NCBI GenBank assembly: GCA_030549495.1
Contig: JAUIRK010000931.1
Location: forward strand, 558,001-622,000
DNA from: Nectonema munidae
Taxonomy: Eukaryota > Nematomorpha > Nectonematoida > Nectonematidae
DNA: 64,000 bases
Direction: 5' to 3'
The notes beneath the pieces are model-generated. The model made no database searches. It worked only from the letters and a program-made list of their open reading frames with translations, and had not been told where the DNA came from. Made by a program: the position numbers and the translations under genes. Shown piece by piece: positions 13,001 to 28,000 of this stretch (position 1 is the first letter of the stretch; each line of letters opens with the position of its first letter).

Positions 13001-16000
13001 TACTGCAAAGATCAGGTAAAATGGATAAATCATTTTCTTTGCTGGCTCTAATTTGATTTTGGAAAAAACCCTAGAGCATAAAAAGTAAAAATTACAATAT
13101 GTCATTACAAATAATAAAAAAATTGCACATAAAATCAACGTTCATCACTTTTAAAGATTCATAACCGAACGACAACAAAATAAATTATGGAGTTGGAATT
13201 TACAGTCGACAGATCAATATTCAACAAGCTTGTTTTATGAACCCGCTTTAGTTTGAAAATAAGTAAATTTAAACTTTACTTTTGCTAATTTATATAATAT
13301 AAAGTTTCTCATTTTTTTTTAATATTTTAGTTTTGATAAAAAACATATAGCATTTATTAAAACATTATTTTGGGAAAGTTTTCGTAAAAATAATTCGCAA
13401 AAAAATAAGCTAAAAGTACAAAAATTATGGTAAGTAGAATACAAAAAAATATTTTATTGTTCTATAGTAAAAAACTAAAATGCTAAAATATAAAAGCGGG
13501 AAAAAATAAGGAATTTTTTGAAGATTTATTATTTGAAAAACAAAAGAAATTTAAGAAAAAAATTCGCTGGGCTAAACTTTATCTAATTTCCAAATTGATG
13601 CTTGCTTAGATCTAAGGGGTGCGTTAAAAGAATCAAAGCATATTTGAGCACTAAAATCAGCATGTACTATTTTCTGATGACTCTGAAAGATTATAGTATT
13701 ATTCATTTTAAGTAACTCTTTGATATGTAATTTATACAAAAAAATTAAATCCAAAAATAAAGAAAAAGTAAGATAAACCTGAGATAGTTCAATCTGTTGA
13801 TTTAAATTCTTTTTAGATTCCTGTAAAAGATTTTCTAGGGTTGAGAACCGATCTTCAAGACCCTTGATTTCTCTCATCCCCATATTTTGTGCAAGTTCTA
13901 TTGTGGAATCTACCATAACTACAAGTGTATCAAGGAATGAATCACTCAATGTCTGCAAGTGGGATTGACAAGATAAATACACGCTTTTCAAAACATTAAT
14001 ATTGTTCTAAGATTAAAAAAAAAAAAGAAATAAAAAATAAGGTATTTATAAGGATAAAAATTACGTAAAAAAGAGAGAATGGCCATAGCTAAGAACTAAT
14101 GACACTATATACATTTTTGGTACTCAAAACAAAATTAGAAAATATAAATTTTGCTGTGAATCCTCATCCCCCGAAAATGTCAAGATATATCTACATTTTT
14201 ATTTTTGAATTATATATTTTGGCAATAGGGACGCATAAGAAAATAAGTAAATTGTGCAGGCCAATTTAATTTTGTCATATATGACAATTTGTTCTGTTTC
14301 CAATCGTTTAACAAACTAAGTAAGAGTAGAAAGAACCTAACATTGATTTGATATAATCATATATCAAATATATTTTTTTCTTTTAGATTGAGCAAGATAT
14401 AAGAAGAAAAACCTCAGATAAAATCCATTCCAATAAGTGAGCATACTGCTTAATCTCCATGTTTTCACTTTCATGATCATAGGATTGGAAAAAATGTATC
14501 GATTTATCTGTAGTAAGGAAAGGAATTTGTGATAACAAGGCGATATCGTGATTGAAAGATGATAAGATGGTTGAGTAGGCTTCAATTTGGGAAGAAGAGA
14601 GATCGCGATTAAATGCAGATATCAAGGCATCTTTCCTGGCAAGTAGAGAATTTACCGAATCTTGGAGGTTTGCTATACAAGCGGACCAGCCTTGTTGTTG
14701 CAGGTGTTGATCTAAAACCAATCTTCCACACATAACATGTTGTTCTTTTGATATATCCTTGAATTGCTAAACAAAATATGCAAAATTGCTGAAGAATGAA
14801 AATTAAGAAATGAAGAAAATGATCGATTTACTTGTGCTAATTGAGATCTGGATACTAAAGTTGTATAACTTGGCGCCAGGGATAATGAGCCTTCAATTTG
14901 ATCTTTGAGAGAAGAATCTATGTAAAAATACAATTTTTGATCAGAATAATTATATAAAAGGTAGGCAATATTATATTAATATTGAATTTCTGTTGTATTT
15001 TCATGATAAAATGGAAAAAAACTTTGTTAAAATAAGAAAAATTGCATATTTCAAAAAGTGGAAGAACGCTACCGCCAAAATCTCATACTGAAATTTCGAA
15101 TAAAAGCTTTTCAAATTTTAAGATATTTCAGTACGTCCAAAAATTTTCAACTCCGACTACGACTCCATTGTTTATAATTTTTAGACTCCGACTCCATATC
15201 AACTTATTTGTCATTTTTGAGACTGCAACTCCATTTATCTAAATTTTTAACACTAATGGTTCCACCTCTATATAATTTTGCGATTTGGACTAAAATTTAT
15301 ATTTATTCAACATCAAATTTTCTCTTTCAAATATAAATCTCCAAAAAGTGTGATAACATGTAGAATTTCAAGGTCGTTTGTCAATGTCAATTTTGGATAG
15401 CCATTGAGAGATTCATGAATTTTAAACACTTCTACTTTGTGTTGCAAGCAAAATATTTGATCTATTTCTTCAACATAATTAATTAAAATGTTCTATTCGT
15501 TTGTATTGGTAGTTTAGTGTCTTTCTTGCATTGTCTTCAGAAAGATTTTAAAATTATTGTCTATAACCTTTTTATCTAAGGCAAAGTAATACGATTCATA
15601 AAAACTGAATTTATCCTAAATTTTTTTCCAAAGGTTTGAACAAAAATGATAAACATTTTTATATTGCATCTTTGCAACGTTGCACTGTGCCTATGAATAT
15701 AATATTTATGAAATTGGAGCAGTCACAATAATATTACGGACTCCTTCTCAAAGGGTGCGACTCCACAGACTCGGACTTCAGACTCCGACTCCACAACCCA
15801 GGCAAAAACAAACACTTCTAAAACGGTTTCAGAGAAGAATTTCATATATTGAAAAAGAATTATAAATCCCCATTTTTTGCATTTTTAGAACTTTTTATAG
15901 AGCTACAAATATTTATGGAAAAGGAACAGTGGTGCAAAGGGATCATTGTGTATTATTTGATTATATAGCATGGATAGGGTTAGGGTGCTTATGAAAAATG

Positions 16001-19000
16001 AATGTTGACATTTTCATTTGCACAACCTGTCAATCAGTGAGTTTTACGTTCAAGATCCTTGTGTTAAAATATTTTTTATCCTGGTGAATTTCTTGAACTT
16101 GCGCAAGCTTTGTAAAGTGACATAAAATTGCAAAAAACTTGTTTTTGCTCTTCTTTCAAATCTATTGAAAGTGTCAAAAATAAAATGGGCCTGACAAAAA
16201 AAGAAAGGAAATCAAGGTAGGGCAAAGTGAAGAAAATCTAAACGTATTAATATTTTATTCATACAAATAAATAAAGCGATGTGCAGATAATAAAAAAAAA
16301 TATACATATAAATTGTCGATGCTGAATAAAAAACCTAGTGATCAGAGTTTGTCTTATTACACCTAAGTATTATGGGTCGTGATGCAAACTGTGCTTCTTG
16401 CTATGGGTCGCAGTAAAAAAAATTTTAAAAACGCTGATCTATAGCCCTTGTTTTGATCGTTTAAATCATATATTTAGGTATTTATTCTTGTATTATAGCC
16501 ACTTATAACTTTTTAACCAGTTAGTTTTTTGTATTCTAGGCATGGTTAATTTTCCCAAAGAGTCCGGGTCAACCAGTTTCCTGCAACAACTACGCCATTT
16601 CATTCTTTCTTTAGCATCACTTCGCACAAGCTTTCTTTTTTCCATATCGTGGTGAATCACTTCATTCCATGCTTTCTTTGGGCTTCCTCTCTTCATCTTT
16701 CCATCAATCAATTCATCTTTGATTGAAGTAAACACTCTTCTAAAAAAAGTGCTCAAGATTTAGCAAGACTTGGAAGACCTTTTTGACATAGCTCACGCTA
16801 ATGCTATGAACCTTATAACAATCGACGAGCATAGAGAGTTTCTTGTTTTCCAACGTGAAAAGGGGCGTCCAGGAAAGATAGGAAGCCTCGACTTTAAGAC
16901 TGCAAGGACTTTCCCAAAAAATTAAAAAAAACGTAAAAAAAAAGAGTTGAAGAGGGAACATAAAACAATTTAGGAGATACTCGCAGTTTCTGAAACAACC
17001 AGCCTCAAATCTTTCTCTTCTTCCTGCTCTTCGAGCTCTACTGAATCCAGCCCCAATAAACAATCATCTTTTTCGCTTAACCCATCTACTTCTGATTCCC
17101 AACCTCAGAAAAGAAAGCGTGGGACACATTCAGTTTCATCTGAAGTAGCTGAGGCCTTGGATAGAACTCTTCTTAGCGATCGTGCTGCAAGTCGTGTTAC
17201 ATTTGCCAAGCAATTTGGACAAGACATCAATAATCTTTCTCTTAGTCCAAGTACCATTCCGTCCACTCGTGTTAAGCATAGAAAGCAACGTAAGGAAGAA
17301 ATAAAGCAAAGCTTTAAGATCGGCACTCCCCTGATAGTTCACTGGGATTACGAGCTGATGCTGAATCTAACTGGAAAAGTTAGAATTGACAGACTGTCAA
17401 TTTTGTCACTGGAAATGGCATTTCAAAAATTCTTGCAATTCCAATGCTAAAAACATCAAAAGCGGAAGAAACAACCGAGGCCCTTTTTTCAACTTTAAAA
17501 GAATGGAATCTGAGTGGGCATGTTAAAGGAATGTGTTTTGACACTACATCTGTTAATACTGGAGACCGTAATGGAGTGTGTATTTTTATTGAAAAGATGC
17601 TTGATAAACAACTTCTTTATTTTGCTTTTCGACACCATATTTTAGAACTTGTTTTGGAATCAGTTTACTCATCTTCGGTTCATGAGGAATCCCGTGGGCC
17701 TGACATCACATTGTTCTAAACGTTCCGAAACTCCTGGCCTCATTTTAATTTAGCAGAGTACATCACTGCAGCTGATGACAGAAGCACAGTCAACGATATC
17801 AAGCCATAGATTATTACATCTATTAATTCAGTATGCCTAAGACCTCCTAAAACAGAGCCATCCCCGAGACGACTACAAACAACTTCTTCAACTAACGATC
17901 ATATTTCTTGGAGAAGTTCCTTCTGGCCATAAAGTTCCCAGATTCATGACACCCGGTGCTGTTCATAGAGCACGCTGGATGGCCCGTGCAATTTATTGTT
18001 TAAGATCTGGATGTTTCAAAAGCAGTTCTTAAATTTTCTCACAAAATTTGAGTCATCAAGCAGAAGCGCATGTTGCATAGAATGCCAAAATTACAGAGAT
18101 CAAGCAGGCTTGTCTTTTTGTTGCTAAGCACTATATTAGGGCTTGGTTTGACGCTCGAAATGCTGCTTCTGCTCCAAAGAATGATCTTGAGCTACTTCAA
18201 ACCCTTAAGTCCTCAAATCAAACTGCTTACAATAAAATGAGAAGTCATTTGTGGTACCTAAGTGGAGTCAACGTTCGTCTTGCACTCTTTGATGACAGAT
18301 TAGATTCTTCAGAAAAGATTGCCATTGTGATAAACATGAATAACGTAGAGGGCTCAGAGGATTCACCTCGAAAAATCTGGCTTCCCAACCGAGATGGAAA
18401 GAAACTGTGTGACCTTTGTTCCACCCAAACTAAGAATCTTTTCTCTTCTTGAACTCTCAGAAGACTTTCTTGAGGAAAACGATCCATCAAAATGGAAAAC
18501 CTTTTATTCATACGTTGAAAGCAAAACAGAGAGTTGACTCTTGTAGTAAATGAGGCAGCAGAAAGAGTAATCATAATAAAGCATCAATAGTTTCATGAAA
18601 AACTAAAAACAAGGCATGCAAAGAAAACCAATTGAGACGTGCTTGGCGTTTAGAAGCTTCATTCTTAATATAAAATATAATTCAAGCTCTTCTAAAAAAA
18701 GTGCTCAAGATCTAGTCCATGATTGCTTTTATAGCTTTGGCTTCACAGCCAAGATTGAAAAATCGACTTATGAAAAGAAACAAAGGCAAACGTGGTTAAC
18801 AAATGGTGTTAATTTGTCAGCATCCAATCATAGCTCATGGGAAAAATAAAAGTATCATAAGTCAAATAATGATGGATGCATCTTATTATACCCGATTCTA
18901 TTTCTGAATAAAATATATTGTGTATGTTGAGAATGCGAGTATGATCTATGCCTTTGATTTACGGGGATATCCAGTCCAATACGCGAAACTACCTCTTTAA

Positions 19001-22000
19001 CCCATTAAGTACCATAGAAATCAGACGATATCTAAAAAAACGCAGACGATTTATATTCAAAGTCATTGAAAAAAGCAGACGAAGATAAAATTACTTATGT
19101 TCCCAAATGGGAACATTGGGACTTAATGGGTTAATAACACTACTATAAAGAAGTAAAAAACTAGTAAAAGAAAAGGGAGCAAATTTAAGAAAACAATCGT
19201 TGCCTGAAAAATAGAAAAAATAAATGAAATGATTTATAAGCATAAAATTTACCAAGAAAATCATTCTCTTTGTAAAGAGAGTTTTCTTGCGAGCATTCAA
19301 TATCTTGCTTGTTGAACAAAAAAATCGGGTTAGTATCCTGAAAAGATAAAGATCATTATAATAGATAAAAGTAAGCAAGTTACTTATAACCTTGATATAC
19401 ATTAAAATACTACTTTGTAAGTGATAAATCTAACAACACGGTATCCGTCTTAGTTTGGGTTGGCAGATTATTAACAAATGGTGGAAACCGGATTACACGG
19501 CGGGGCTACGCTAATAGAAAGCGTTTTCTTCTCGCTCCTAATAAACTGGCCTGTCTATTAATGATCTACTACAAATAATGAATTGACTTTTGATACTTTG
19601 CAGTCTTCGTTTATCTACTCTTCTGAAATATATAAATGTATACCAATCAAAATGAGTTTTGCCGCTTGTACTTTTTAGTCTGACGATCGGTCTGGTCTCA
19701 ACTATAGATAGACAAATATGCTGGTCTGTTACACTCAGATAAACTTATACGAAAACAAATTTTTTGAAAATACTCTCATATTTTGTCGAAATAAAAAATA
19801 AGACACATTATTAAATATTTGTGAGTAATTAATTATAATAATAAGAATGGAATTTATTTCAGTTTGGACAAGATAGCATTTTAGTTGCATTTTTTCATTT
19901 TGTAAAATTATCGGATCTAAAAGAGGGGTCAAATTCTCTAACACGTTGATAATCAAGTGGAAGAAAAAAATGTATGTGTCATAATAATTATATTTGGGTT
20001 ACATCTGTATGGAACATTTTTATGTTCAAATAGTCCAGTTGACCTTTTATTTAAAAAAAATGATTTTTGCTATACATTTGAATAACTTAAGTGTATTGTA
20101 AAAAAAGTACCTTCCACAAAACCCTTCCTTTTTTAGTTCAAAAACAAATAAAGTGATTTTCGTTTTTTCGAGAGTTTAAAAAATGATAAATTAAAACTAG
20201 ACATTATTAAAAAGCAGATATCGAATTAATTTAAGAATTTCGAATTAAAAAAAGACAATTTTGAAATAAAAATGGTATATATTCTTGATATATCTACATT
20301 TTATTTTTGAATTATATATTTTGGGAATAAGGACACATAAGAAAATAAGTAAACTGTGGTGCAGGCCAATTTAATTTTCTCATATATGACAATTTGTTCT
20401 CTTTCCAATCGTTTAACAAACAAATAAGTGTAGAATAGAATCTAAAGTTGATTGTAAAGAATTGACTACACGCGCCTACCACCTATTTATTATTTTGTAC
20501 CCACCACACACCCATAATAAAGACAAAAAAACACGTAACGGTCCCGCACTTACATTTTAAAGGCATGGGGATTGCTCAACTTAACACAAAACCTAATTTA
20601 TTTCATTGTGATAAATAATAAAATTTTAATAACTTGAAAAAATAAACTCGCTAGAAAAACTGAAGTTATGATCATCACTAGCAGCAATTGTTACGATGAT
20701 ACATAAGACATTAGGCGCAACAACAGAAGATAGTGAAAATATCAGAAGTGAAAATCCATCAAAATTATGTAATAAATAATGTACTTAAATGCAAAGGAAG
20801 AAATGAAGCTTTGATGACGTAAAAGTCTGTTTGTGTGAGGAGTATCAATTTGAATGCATGTGTTGTGTCATGTGTGTGGGTGAGAGATGTATCGGATATG
20901 CGCATACGCATCTGCATCCGTAGATGCGAATTATCCGCAAAAATGTGTAGTACACCCTCTTAACATTCTGATCCGTGAATCATTTAATTTACGTAAAAAC
21001 GTAGTTTTTTTATTCAAAAAAATGTTGTCGATGCATTATTACTATTTTTTCCAGTATATAACGTTTTAAAATAAATTTCAAAAAGTAATATAATTTATTG
21101 GACACAAGATTTAAAACGGTGAATTTTCGCCAATAAAAATTTTCGTGATAAAAAGATATTTTATACCAAAAAAAGATTTTCGCCGTATAGAATAGGATTA
21201 GAATAATTCTATTGTTCGACTACATCTCGTAAGAGGCGAATAAGTGTCTCCACTCCATCTCCTTCACATAAGGCTCTACAATTACACATCTCATGAGATC
21301 TAACTGTAGACGAGCAACCATATCCTTTCAAAGGCTATAATACTCAAGGAGAGGACACATGTCGTAAAAACCAGCTAAGTACGAAACCAAAAGCTTTTGG
21401 CTTTGTGATGCTGAAAATGGGTAGGCTCTAAATGCGATTCTTTATTCGGGTAAAGAGAAAGAGCGAACAGAGGATTGGCTAAAAAAATAGTTATGAAATT
21501 TTGCGAACCTTTTAATATAGCTCAAAAAGAATGATTTGCATCGATCGTTATTTTACTTCTTATGAATTATACTTGAAAATTTTTAGAAAAGGGACTAACA
21601 GAAACAGGAATAATTATGAAAAAGAAAAGAGAAATTCCAGATATGCTCAGAACAACAAAAAATATTGACTTTTTCAAAACAAGATTGGAAAGAAGAAAAA
21701 AACTCTTAATGTCCTAAAAACGCGAATGAACTATGTAAAGTTGTCACGTTAAAAATGAAGTTTCTAATAGAAAAGATTTAAAACCAAAAGCAATTCTTGA
21801 CAATAATATTAATAAAGGTGGAGTAGCTTGATCTTAAAATCGAAGATTTAAGATTTTGTGAGGGAGGAGCTATGAATATCTTATAATTATTACAATTTTT
21901 TAAGAATTTATCACCAAACATATTGGTACAGTACTAACATTGAACCCACGTCGCCATGTCCCCCTCCCATTCATTAAGTTTTAATTTTTATGCGTCGCAC

Positions 22001-25000
22001 TGTATATATTTGAAGCAATGTGTCAAATTTCAAACAAGTAAAATATATAATATAATACCGTTCCACAAGAATATGAGCATATTTTTGCATCTAAATCGTC
22101 AAGAAATTCACCTCCACTAATAAGCAAAACTTGTTTATTAGTAGGAATGTCATGCTGAAGACTGATCGCCTTTTTCAACGCGTGTATGCTAAAACGAAAA
22201 AATACAATGTTAAAAGAATATGATAATATCAAATATATTAGCAAAAGAAATTTCAATAAAATAACATATCAAAAAAAAGATATTTTATACCAAAAAATTA
22301 AGTTATTCAAAAGTGTTATCAATGCAAAGCAAACATTTCTATTGAAAAGAGCGAGAAAGAAATTGAGATTTGAAATAGGATCAACTACGGAAACATCTAA
22401 AACCGATTTAACTCAATATTTTATCGAGAGAAAAAGTTAAACTAAAATTCAAATGAAAAAAGTTGGATAATTCCGTAATATTTATGATATTAGCATCTCT
22501 AACTGACTTAAATAAATAAACAACAAGAAAAAATATATACTCGAATAAGCTACTTTGACTAGCTAATTTATAAACAAAACAAGTGAACTAAAATTTAATT
22601 AAAATGAATTTATCTGCTTAAATTTTAGTCAAATATTAAAACGTTTATAATTCTCAACCAAATGTATCATGCTATATACCAAATTAAAGCATTTTTATGG
22701 GCTTTCCGAATACATTGCTCATAATAGTGGTTGAGAAATCCCATTTTACTGTTTTTTAACGCGAATATTCGTTATATTTATACAGACAATGTGCGATGAA
22801 GAAATGACACACCAATATTATCTCATATCGAAATTAAAAATGAAAAGCGGCAAATGTCTATTAAGTTTAAGTTTTTGTTCTTTTTTTTTGAAATGTTTAA
22901 TAGGCGTTGATATACTGTCAACAAATTGAAATATAGTGTAATGAAATCTTCGAAAGAATGATATATAAATTTTAGCACGCATCTTAAAGGAAATTTATAA
23001 ATTTTGTCAGGCATTAACCCATTTACGGCCAATGTTCCTATTTTGGAACATAAGTAATTTCATCTTCGTCTGCTTTTTCAATGACTTTGAATTCCGAATG
23101 TTTTCTCTCAAACAAATATATGCATAGATAGATTTTGCATCTATGGTTAAATGATATATTTTTAGTTTTGATGAAAGGGAGATGCAAATAAATGCCTTTT
23201 AAGATTTTTATCATGTCTTATAAATGCCTGCCAAAATTTATAGCATTACTTTAAGATGCCCGCTAAAATATATATATCACTTCTTTTACTTGGATATCAA
23301 TCTTTTGAAATATCTCTTGTTATGCTGCCTGCTAAATTTAAACCTTAGCAAGAATATATATTATATATTTATTAATAGTTATGATATGTCTATGATTTTA
23401 TCAAATTTATTGAGTTTTAGTGTTTTAACATTAGAACAATATTATTTTATTTAATTGTATTTACATTTGCGATGAAATACGCGTCCTTCAAATGTCCATT
23501 CGGCAAATGTCCGTTTGATAACATTTTTGTTCAGTCAAATTGTCTGTCTAGTTGAGTTAAATATTTTTTAAAGTTAACAAAAGAAAACAATAAAAATATC
23601 CCTCCCCCCCCCCCTACAGATGCAATTTTTAAACATCTAGGGGAGAAAGGTATGTTCATACGATCACGGATGGACACCGTTGAAAAGTCTAAAAGATGGT
23701 GGCACCGGTCAAGAAAATTTTTTTAGAAGTTAGACTTTCACTTCTTTTCTGTTTACAAATCGGTTTTGTTCTTTTTATTCAATCAATATATTAAATATTT
23801 ATATTCAAACATTTATTGATTGAATCATTTTTAAATCGAACTATTTTTCTAGATTTAGTAATACATGATAAAAACAGCCAATCAGATATCTAAAGTTATC
23901 GACAGTATAATCAGCATCGGTAAGTAAGGTACCGTCACATCATTGATCTATTTCTAAATATCTTTATGCTTTCTTTGGTTTCAGCAGTATTCTTTATCTT
24001 ATTACTTATATGTTATTTCTCATTTGCTTCTCTTTCTTTTTTCAATTCAATATTTGTATATCTGAGTTAGGACTCCTTTACCTCAAATTTTTATATGGAT
24101 GGCCACACTAAAATATAATATATAATTTTTAATAATCATTTCCAAAAAATAAAAGCAAATAAGTAAATTTTATAGAACTTTTTTAACATGAAATATAAAA
24201 ATATACACATATTATGTTAAATTATAATTAAATCATTTCCCACACCCCTAGAACTATTTTTCAACTGAACGGACAGCACATAGGTGAAGGCTCCAGAGTC
24301 TAGAGACAACATTAGTTGTCTTGCCTTATTGATATTTATTTAAAATATTTTTACCAAAATCCTCTAGTTTAGCGTAATAGGCAAAATAATAACCATGCTT
24401 CCATAAAGGTCTGTGTACATGGCACATAGGTTGTGTCTTAAATCTAAACAGGGCAAACTATAATATGCATCCAAAATTAGTAGGGATAATGAAAAAAATG
24501 TATTTAAAATTGTAGCAATAATTTGATTTGATTATAATTGTTTTCAAAGGTTATTATTCTAGTTTTGTCTTATATGAAATAATTATTATAAGTTAGAAGC
24601 AGGATTGACGCAAAAAAATAAATTGAGGTGTAAAAAAAGCTGCACGGGCTTACACGCCAAAAACAATTTGAGAAAAATAACATAAAAAAAATAAACAACA
24701 TGCTCTTTATTTTCATAAAATTTTACAAAATCTCAATGAGGATAAAAATGAGAGTAGAAATCGTTAGTTATTTTCCATTTATGTAAATTAATAAAATGAT
24801 ATACAGTGAAACTTCGATACCTCAACCATGTGATATCTCGAAGTTCTTTTATGGTACGAACTTTTTTCCCTATACATTACAAGTAAATAAGTTTGGATAT
24901 CTCGAACTCTGATATCTTGAATAACCCGGATATCTCAAAGTATTTACTTGTTACAAGCATCAAATTTACCATGTTTATCTTAAACTTTTTACATACGTAA

Positions 25001-28000
25001 ATAATCATTTACAATAAAACACCAAATAAAAAATAAATGTTCTCTTTAATCTTTATGTACAAATTTAACATGTGCGTGTATTTCTTTTTTTTCTTCTTTC
25101 TTTTCCCTTTTTTTCTTGCTCTTTCGATAAAGAATGTTATTCTTGAATTCTGCTTTATACTGGCTTTCGAATGCGACAACTGGAAGTTTATCCCGATGGC
25201 TTCTTGCTTCTTTGAACTCCTGATGCTTGCTCGTGTTCATTCAACTTCTCCTCACCTGATGTGTCGTTCAATCCTTCGTTTGTGAAAAAATTCCAAATGT
25301 CCATCTATACCATGAACTTGTCTTAACCCTCTGGCAGGGCTTCGGAGCCGCCTTATAATTGTTTGACTCAGGCTCCGGGGCAAATTTTTTTTATCTTCTT
25401 TAATACTAGCGCGTAGATCGGATTTTAAAATTTTTAGAGCCAAACTGTGACACTTTAGATACATCATGAAATGGCTTGAAAAAAAATATTTTCCATATGA
25501 TATGGGAAGCCGCATTTTGTTATTTGTGACTCCGGCTCCGTCTCCTAGTAGAAAAAATTATGCGCTCCAGCTCCAACTCCGAAGCCCTGCCCGCTGGAAA
25601 CTAAGGTTTCTTCCAACTTAATCTAAAATGATTTTGCATAAACATCCGCCTACAAGGTGCGGCTGTTGTTTATAAGAGTTTAACTTAAAAGTGCCTCATC
25701 CATTGTCCCGATTACCAAAACCCATTTTTTTATTTTTCTCAAACTTGCAAATGACGATGTGTAGAATCTGTTCTCTCAAGACAGGAGCACAAGTTTTAGA
25801 AAATTATTTTTACACCGATTTTATTTGTTCTGCCAATTTCACAGAGGGTTGCTTATTTATTGGAATTTAAAAAACTGTAGCGTTTTATAGTTCGGGTGGC
25901 ATTTATCTTGAAATGTTTCCTAAATTAGACATTCTTGGCATAATATCTCAGATGGGTATTTTAAATATGCTCCACTGGATACATTTGGGGTATTTTAGGT
26001 ATTTTTAACGCTTGACTTGTACTTAATTTCTGATAACACTTCGGTTTCTTAATCGCCGACATCAGTTGAAGCAATCTCTGAAATGTCTGTGAAAATGTCA
26101 GAACAAACATAAAAAAACAGTGAAATGACTTTTTTTTTACTTTTTTTCGAAAAAATTCCAATTCAATAGTGGAATCCGATCCCTATTTTTTCAGAAAGGC
26201 GGCAGAGGAAAATTTAACAAACTATATGGGTGGAAAAGCCTTTTAAAATGAGGAATTTGCATAAATGTCACTGCATATGAAATGATGACAAAAAAATAAA
26301 GAACAAAAATATACCCACTGCGATCCGCTGGACAGCCTCCCCCCCCCCCCCCCCCCTCCATCCAGATGGCAAAGAAATTGATAATAGATGCTAATATTGA
26401 GCGTCAAAAGGTAGGTAAATGACAAAAATAATTTAATGCAGCTCAAAGATTTTTAATTTATGAGTAGAAGACTTGAATGAAGGCTAGGTGAGCAAAAAGA
26501 AAAAATGCTGAGATAAAAACTTTAATATATGATATATAAGAACAAGATCGATGGTTAGAAAAATGAGCAGTCAAGTACATTATAAAAAATATAGCGAAAT
26601 AAATAATAGATGAAGGTTATTTCAAGGTTCAGTTAAATTTTAAGCGCAAGCTCAAGAGTATCCTGCTCTTTTTTCGATAAAACCGTTGTGGTAAAAAAAT
26701 CGGAAACCAGGCCTGCTCTTTTTGTGTTTTATTTTTAAAATTTGTGATAAAATGATTTTAGCAAAATCTTCGTTTGGAGTTTCTAAAATCTTATCAAATG
26801 AATAACTAATATACAACATCTTTGAACATTTTTGAAGACATCTATAATAGGCTTGACCCTCGCAAAACGAAACGGGGGTTTTGCATGAACTCTTATTTTC
26901 TATGGATGGATTTGGTAAAAAAAACAAAGGCGGCCTGAGGTCGGGAGCGTGGGAGGTTTCATTTTATATTATTTTTATAAAAAAGACCTAAAAATTATTA
27001 AAAACTAAAAATTTAGAGGAGCCCTACGGTACCCTTTACGCGTAGCTAAATCCATTCCTGAATCCATATTAAAAATCTCAAGTAAATTTTCAAATTGCAT
27101 AAAGTTAAAAAAAATTTATCACATGAAGAATTAAACACAAAAAGTTATGGACTTGATAGAAAACAGTGATTTAGTAATTAAAAATCTGTGTATTATTCAA
27201 TAAAAACTTGTTAATAATTACAATAAAAGTTAAATGTACAATTGATTTAGTGTACTTTTTAAATATGCCTTTTTTAACAAGTCATACTTACTTGCCTCTT
27301 TTAGGTTTGGGGTAGACATGCAGCAATAAACACGAGAGGAAGTAGAAGGTTAGACTAAAAATCGATCGATTCAATAAAAATTTATCAAATCTTTTGAGGT
27401 CCTGAGTGATTAGATGTATTTAATGAAAGACTGAGAACCCAAACCCTAACTCAAACAAGACTATCTTATGTTCTTAAGATATAGTATATTATTAAACACG
27501 TGAGTATTATTTGTAAGAATTATTATATTTTCACATTTTAAAAATGCTGAACACTAACATATAAGATTCGGCAAAAGCCCAACACAAAATATCAGTTTTT
27601 AGTTCATTTTATTTTTGGATATACCTCGTAATACCATATGTTGAAAAAATATGAGAAGAATAAGAAAATTACGCCATAAAGTCTATAGAAACAAAGAAGA
27701 ATTCCATAAAAATGAAAATATATTGATTTAAGAAAATTTGCATAACCTTATACTATAAATGAGTTACTCATTTTTACAAACATTTCTGTATTATACTTAC
27801 AATAATCATCTTTTCTGCATCCCTTGATTTGATATATTTATTAGTTTATGATAGCAATACCACATTATGTATTAATCGATCAATTACATTTTAAAGCAGA
27901 GAATTATAAGAAAAATAGCGAGAAATCCACCTACATTTCTACGCCACGAACTCATACATTAAGCATTCTCACACCAAATGCATGTTACCGTGAAAAATGT

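Noticed and set aside
13572-13720. An extra RB1CC1 exon after exon 6 (SHQKIVHADFSAQ...)
   Set aside because: It has possible splice sites, but exon 7 at 12886-13070 matches the family directly after exon 6 and joins in phase, so this piece would have to be inserted without support.
26243-26446. Open frame with a run of glycines
   Set aside because: The glycine run is simply the C18 homopolymer read in reverse; no other support.
26652-26927. 91-codon minus-strand open frame
   Set aside because: No family resemblance; could be a worn transposase piece but nothing supports a call.
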